Source: a virus
IMG/VR virus record: IMGVR_UViG_3300020205_000094
Location: 1 to 47,754 of that record
DNA: 47,754 bases
Strand: one strand, 5' to 3'
Position 1 is the stretch's first letter, and every line of letters begins with the position of its first letter. The notes beneath the pieces are model-generated. The model saw only the letters and a list, made by a program, of their open reading frames with translations, had not been told where the DNA came from and did no database searches. The translations under genes were made by a program, and so were the position numbers. Shown piece after piece: positions 44,772-47,754 of the stretch.

Positions 44772-46540
44772 TAAAAATAAAAGACCTAACAGTTAAAAAC
44801 TTTATGAGCGTAGGTAATGCTACGCAAGCAGTGAACTTTCAGAAAGGACATCTTACACTTGTGCTAGGTGAGAACTTGGATCAAGGTGGGGATGATAGCG
44901 GAAGTCGTAACGGTACAGGTAAAACTACCATTGTTAATGCACTTAGCTATGCTATCTTTGGCAATGCATTGACTAATATTAAGAAAGATAATCTAATCAA
45001 CAAGATCAACAGCAAGAACATGTTAGTTACTGTTGAGTTTGAGAAAGATGGTATTCTTTATAAGATTGAACGCGGTCGTAAGCCCAACATTCTTAAGTTT
45101 TACATTAACGATCAAGAGCAAGAAGCTGCCGATGACGGACAGGGCGATAGCCGCGAAACACAAAAAGACATTGACATCTTATTAGGTATGAGCCACGATA
45201 TGTTTAAGCATATTGTAGCATTAAACACCTATACAGAGCCTTTCTTAAGTATGAAAGCTAATGACCAACGTGCTATTATTGAGCAGTTGTTGGGTATTAC
45301 TATCTTAAGTGAAAAAGCAGAAGCACTTAAAGAACAGATACGTATTAGTAAAGACGAAGTAATTCAGGAAGGTGCTCGTATCGAAGCGATCAAGCGTTCT
45401 AATGAGCGCATACAAGAAAGCATCAATAGTCTTAAACTTAAACAAGGGCTATGGCAAAAGAACCGTGATAGTGATGTTAAGAAGATTGAAGGTGCCATTG
45501 CAGAGCTTGCACAGGTTAATATTGATGCAGAAATTGTTCAACATGAGAAGTTAAAAGTCTATGATGAACATGCGGCACTGATTAAAAGTCTTAATAAAGA
45601 AAAAGCCACACTTGAAACTGCTCTTATGCAAGCAGACAAGAACGTTAAAAAGTACGAACGTGAAGTTACACAGCTAGCAGAGAACAAATGCCCAAGTTGC
45701 GAGCAAGATATACACGATCACAAGCATGATGAAATGAAAGCTAGTGCTGAAAAGCATCTAGCCGATGCAGTTGCATACTTAACTGAAGTTAGTGTAAAAT
45801 ACGAAGCTAGTGTTAAAGACTTAGAAGACATTGGAGACATTAACGGTCGTCCTAAAACATTCTACGACACACTGAGCGAAGCATTTAATCATAGAACAAA
45901 TTTAGAAAGTCTTGGTATTCAGTTGAAAAATAAGCAAGAAGAAGTTGACACATACCAAGAACAAGTAACAGAACTAGAGCATACTGCTCTACAAGAGATA
46001 AACTGGGACACAGTTAACAGTTTAAATCTCATGAAAGAACATCAGGAGTTTTTATTAAAACTCCTAACCAGTAAAGACTCGTTTATTCGTAAGAAGATCA
46101 TTGATCAGAATCTTGCTTACTTGAATAATCGACTAACATATTACCTTGATAAGGTGGGTCTACCTCACACCGTTGTATTCCAAAATGACCTAACGGTAGA
46201 AATAACCCAACTCGGGCAAGATCTCGACTTCGATAACTTGTCACGAGGAGAAAGGAATCGCTTAATCTTAGGATTGTCGTGGGCGTTCCGTGATGTTTGG
46301 GAGTCGTTATATCAGAACATCAATCTCTTATTCATAGATGAACTTATTGATTCCGGCATGGATGCCAATGGAGTTGAAAACTCTATTGGTATTCTTAAAA
46401 AGATGGCTCGGGAACGTAATAAGAACATTTATCTAATCTCTCATAGGGACGAATTAGTGGGTCGAGTGAACAACGTGCTCAAGGTAATCAAAGAAAATGG
46501 CTTTACGTCTTATGCAAATGACGTTGAGATATATGAGTGA
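44768..46540 (+). CDS. 46: recombination endonuclease subunit gp46 (Rad50/SbcC type ATPase)
   Basis: A 590-residue SMC-like ATPase, similar in length to T4 gp46 (560). Walker A is GSRNGTGKT at residues 45-53, two coiled-coil arms flank the zinc hook CPSC at 308-311, the ABC signature LSRGE is at 491-495, and Walker B LLFIDE is at 520-525. With gp47 it forms the end-resection complex. Its ATG overlaps the gene 47 stop, and its end overlaps the next gene by 8 bases. All elements needed for activity appear intact. Confidence 0.95.
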   Translation: MIKIKDLTVKNFMSVGNATQAVNFQKGHLTLVLGENLDQGGDDSGSRNGTGKTTIVNALSYAIFGNALTNIKKDNLINKINSKNMLVTVEFEKDGILYKIERGRKPNILKFYINDQEQEAADDGQGDSRETQKDIDILLGMSHDMFKHIVALNTYTEPFLSMKANDQRAIIEQLLGITILSEKAEALKEQIRISKDEVIQEGARIEAIKRSNERIQESINSLKLKQGLWQKNRDSDVKKIEGAIAELAQVNIDAEIVQHEKLKVYDEHAALIKSLNKEKATLETALMQADKNVKKYEREVTQLAENKCPSCEQDIHDHKHDEMKASAEKHLADAVAYLTEVSVKYEASVKDLEDIGDINGRPKTFYDTLSEAFNHRTNLESLGIQLKNKQEEVDTYQEQVTELEHTALQEINWDTVNSLNLMKEHQEFLLKLLTSKDSFIRKKIIDQNLAYLNNRLTYYLDKVGLPHTVVFQNDLTVEITQLGQDLDFDNLSRGERNRLILGLSWAFRDVWESLYQNINLLFIDELIDSGMDANGVENSIGILKKMARERNKNIYLISHRDELVGRVNNVLKVIKENGFTSYANDVEIYE

Positions 46541-46763
46541 TATTGATACCCACGAGCTATTAATTAGAGAGTTCATGGAGTACGCCAAATGGAGTACTCG
46601 ATTTGAGCTCCACGGTTATAAAGAAAGTGCTGTTAAGGCACGAGTAGCTCTAGGTGAGATACGAAGACTCATAATGACTAGGCGAGCAGAAATACAGGCA
46701 AAGAAAAATTTAATACACGGAATCCAAAACGACAGTGACGAAGAGGCTAGTGACGATAACTAG
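46533..46763 (+). CDS. small basic helical protein, weakly Hc1 histone-like
   Basis: A 76-residue protein starting at the ATG at 46533, 8 bases before the gp46 gene ends; an earlier in-frame ATG (46497) is buried in gene 46. It is helical with a basic middle (KARVALGEIRRLIMTRRAEIQAKK) and an acidic tail (DSDEEASDDN). The KARVALGEIRRL pattern recalls small histone-H1-like (Hc1-type) proteins annotated in cyanophages and bacteria, but the similarity is short. It could bind DNA alongside the gp46/47 complex. Function is not established. Confidence 0.65.
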   Translation: MSDIDTHELLIREFMEYAKWSTRFELHGYKESAVKARVALGEIRRLIMTRRAEIQAKKNLIHGIQNDSDEEASDDN

Positions 46764-46766
46764 TTG

Positions 46767-47195
46767 ATGCAATGGACTTATCAGAATACAATAGTAGAAG
46801 AACTACCCGAAACCTGCATTGGTTTTGTGTATCTGATAACAAATAACATCACTGGAAGAAAATATATAGGCAAAAAACTTGCGAAGTTCGCAAAAACGAC
46901 TTATAAAGTTGTTAAACTCAAGAACGGTACCAAGAAAAAGAAAAAGATTAGAAGCAAAATTGATTCAGACTGGCGTGACTATTATGGATCAAGCGATGCA
47001 CTAACCAAAGACGTAGAAACACTAGGCACAGACAACTTCTCCAGAGAAATACTTTTCTATTGCACATCAAAAGCAGAATGCTCATACATCGAGGCCCGAG
47101 AACAATTTACTCACAAAGTTCTAGAATCAGCAGATTACTATAACGGACACATTGCTGTTCGTGTACACGGCTCACATATCCTCAAAAAACCCTAG
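46767..47195 (+). CDS. GIY-YIG-like putative endonuclease
   Basis: A 142-residue basic protein with a degenerate GIY-YIG core: GFVYLITNNITGRKYIGKK at residues about 18-37, then the DWRDYYGSSDAL segment and a conserved glutamate in SYIEAREQF, followed by YYNGHIAVRV. Phages carry many free-standing proteins of this kind, often annotated as Seg-like or putative homing endonucleases. A lysine-rich insertion (KNGTKKKKKIRSK) sits between the motifs. ATG at 46767 is the likely start; TTG at 46764 is possible. The ribosome site is weak. It is followed directly by the non-coding structured region. Confidence 0.78.
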   Translation: MQWTYQNTIVEELPETCIGFVYLITNNITGRKYIGKKLAKFAKTTYKVVKLKNGTKKKKKIRSKIDSDWRDYYGSSDALTKDVETLGTDNFSREILFYCTSKAECSYIEAREQFTHKVLESADYYNGHIAVRVHGSHILKKP

Positions 47196-47518
47196 GCAAC
47201 ACAAGCGGAAATAGCAAGCGTCAGCTAACATCGGACGCCCGTATACCTGGATCTCGGATCGCAGGGAGGGAAACAACTCTAGCCGCCAGAGTGCTCAGCA
47301 ACTATCCTTAACAGGACGACGATCGCTAATGCCGCGGTTTTGCTGTTATAAAATTTAAGGCAAGAAAGAAGGGAGAAATACCCTACGTGTGTACGTATGT
47401 TAGCGTATATTTGCACACCGCCGTTGTGATAAAGACTCTGCTCGTGGTACCGGACAACCGCCACTGTAACGCAGTAACGCTAGTGTGACATGTTCAACTC
47501 AGATAATGTCGTTTTAAT

Positions 47519-47539
47519 CTTTGCCCTGCCTGGGCAAAG
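47519..47539 (+). other. perfect 8-bp GC-rich hairpin
   Basis: CTTTGCCC (47519-47526) pairs with GGGCAAAG (47532-47539) around a 5-base loop. No T-run follows on the plus strand, so it is more likely an RNA domain than a terminator. Confidence 0.6.
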
Positions 47540-47637
47540 TGTGACTGAACAATCTAGATAATATCTTAAGTGCTTCGCACTAAATTATAAGTACATAATA
47601 AGAAAGAAGAAGAATAGTGTGAGCGAAAGCGAAACAC

Positions 47638-47656
47638 AGATGAACGTAGTTCATCT
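47638..47656 (+). other. perfect 8-bp hairpin before the late promoter
   Basis: AGATGAAC (47638-47645) pairs with GTTCATCT (47649-47656) around a GTA loop. It lies 13 bases before the late promoter at 47670 and may mark the 3' end of the structured RNA. Confidence 0.55.
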
Positions 47657-47669
47657 ACATGCATCCCGA

Positions 47670-47677
47670 TATAAATA
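47670..47677 (+). promoter_or_regulatory. consensus T4 late promoter (TATAAATA)
   Basis: TATAAATA is the exact T4 late -10 consensus. It stands 24 bases before the ATG at 47702, with TTAGGA between as ribosome site, so the gene beginning at 47702 is probably late and possibly structural. Confidence 0.78.
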
Positions 47678-47701
47678 TACTAACTGCTTAGGAATACGAT
47701 T

Positions 47702-47754
47702 ATGAAGCTATACGAAGTTCTATTAGAAGATAAAAAACAAGTACAAGAAGCACC
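47702..47754 (+). CDS. start of a late gene, truncated by the window end
   Basis: Only the first 17 codons are visible, beginning MKLYEVLLEDKKQVQEA. The start is well supported by TAGGA 7-10 bases upstream and an exact TATAAATA late promoter. Too little is present to assign a family. The late promoter suggests a capsid, tail or packaging protein. Confidence 0.6.
   Translation, partial: MKLYEVLLEDKKQVQEA

Larger units (their letters stand above)
47196..47665 (+). ncRNA. candidate structured non-coding RNA region
   Basis: About 470 bases without a credible gene on either strand. By hand count the first 145 bases are about 54% G+C and the next 200 about 45%, clearly above the AT-rich genes around. 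Short perfect hairpins follow one another: 47218-47222/47234-47238, 47276-47280/47288-47292, 47305-47308/47313-47316, 47370-47373/47381-47384, a nested stem 47387-47395/47404-47418, a bulged stem 47444-47453/47458-47464, 47463-47466/47472-47475 (alternative), 47487-47491/47506-47510, 47519-47526/47532-47539, 47569-47573/47577-47581, a GAAA-capped stem within 47617-47637, and 47638-47645/47649-47656. Not a recognised tRNA, tmRNA, RNase P or group I intron. Strand and ends are uncertain; plus is chosen because the flanking genes run that way. Confidence 0.5.

Noticed and set aside
47279-47464. 61-residue minus-strand reading frame in the non-coding region
   Set aside because: It has no ribosome site, an unlikely composition and no resemblance to known proteins, and it runs through several hairpins.
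47487-47510. tRNA T-arm (GTTCAACTC)
   Set aside because: The bases resemble a T-loop, but no acceptor, D or anticodon arm fits at the right spacing, and the flanking bases pair in a different hairpin.
47196-47701. Group I intron tail following a GIY-YIG gene
   Set aside because: No split host gene flanks it, and I could not find paired P7 core elements (R and S motifs). The next gene has its own start codon and late promoter.

Overview
The window is a piece of a T4-like contractile-tailed phage genome (Myoviridae-type, in the broad T4 superfamily that includes the marine and freshwater cyanophage-like and pelagic phages). Evidence: recognisable T4-type baseplate genes (gp48-like, 53, 5, 25, 6), the T4 late sigma factor gp55, the recombination nuclease pair gp46/gp47, T4 RNase H, dihydrofolate reductase and thymidylate synthase. 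AT-rich DNA, tightly packed genes with 1-14 nt overlaps and few intergenic gaps fit a phage. The host cannot be named from the sequence; the perfect sigma70-type boxes only say it is a bacterium with a standard housekeeping sigma factor.

Layout. (1) 1-8569, plus strand: the 3' end of queE, RNase H, a run of small conserved phage proteins, a MoxR-type AAA+ ATPase and a VWA/metallopeptidase-like partner, each with its own consensus sigma70 promoter and separated by an intrinsic terminator, more small proteins, then frd (DHFR) overlapping td (thymidylate synthase). (2) 8566-42791, minus strand: a 34-kb late structural block. Read in the direction of transcription it runs gp48-like, gp53, a hub-like protein with an N-terminal lysozyme-like domain, gp5 (spike, without a lysozyme domain), gp25, gp6, a giant 5371-residue structural protein, a 204-residue structural protein, and three fibre proteins sharing one N-terminal module. 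(3) 42872-47195, plus strand: gene 55 (late sigma), 47, 46, a 76-residue basic protein and a GIY-YIG-like nuclease. (4) 47196-47701: about 500 bases without a gene, GC-rich for this genome and dense in hairpins, best read as a structured non-coding RNA. It ends at a perfect T4 late promoter that precedes the start of another gene running off the window.

Regulation. Two promoter classes are visible. Four sigma70 promoters (TTGACT or TTGACC, 17-18 nt, TATAAT) serve plus-strand genes. Seven NATAAATA late-promoter motifs lie just upstream of late genes, five of them on the minus strand before structural genes. gp55, encoded here, is the factor expected to read the latter. At 42814-42848 the late promoter of the baseplate block and the sigma70 promoter of gene 55 are divergent and physically overlap, which suggests that gp55-RNA polymerase could shut off its own gene.

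The observations most worth a second look are the structured RNA region, the overlapping early/late promoter, the 16-kb structural gene, the lysozyme domain that sits on the hub-like protein instead of gp5, and the MoxR-VWA pair.
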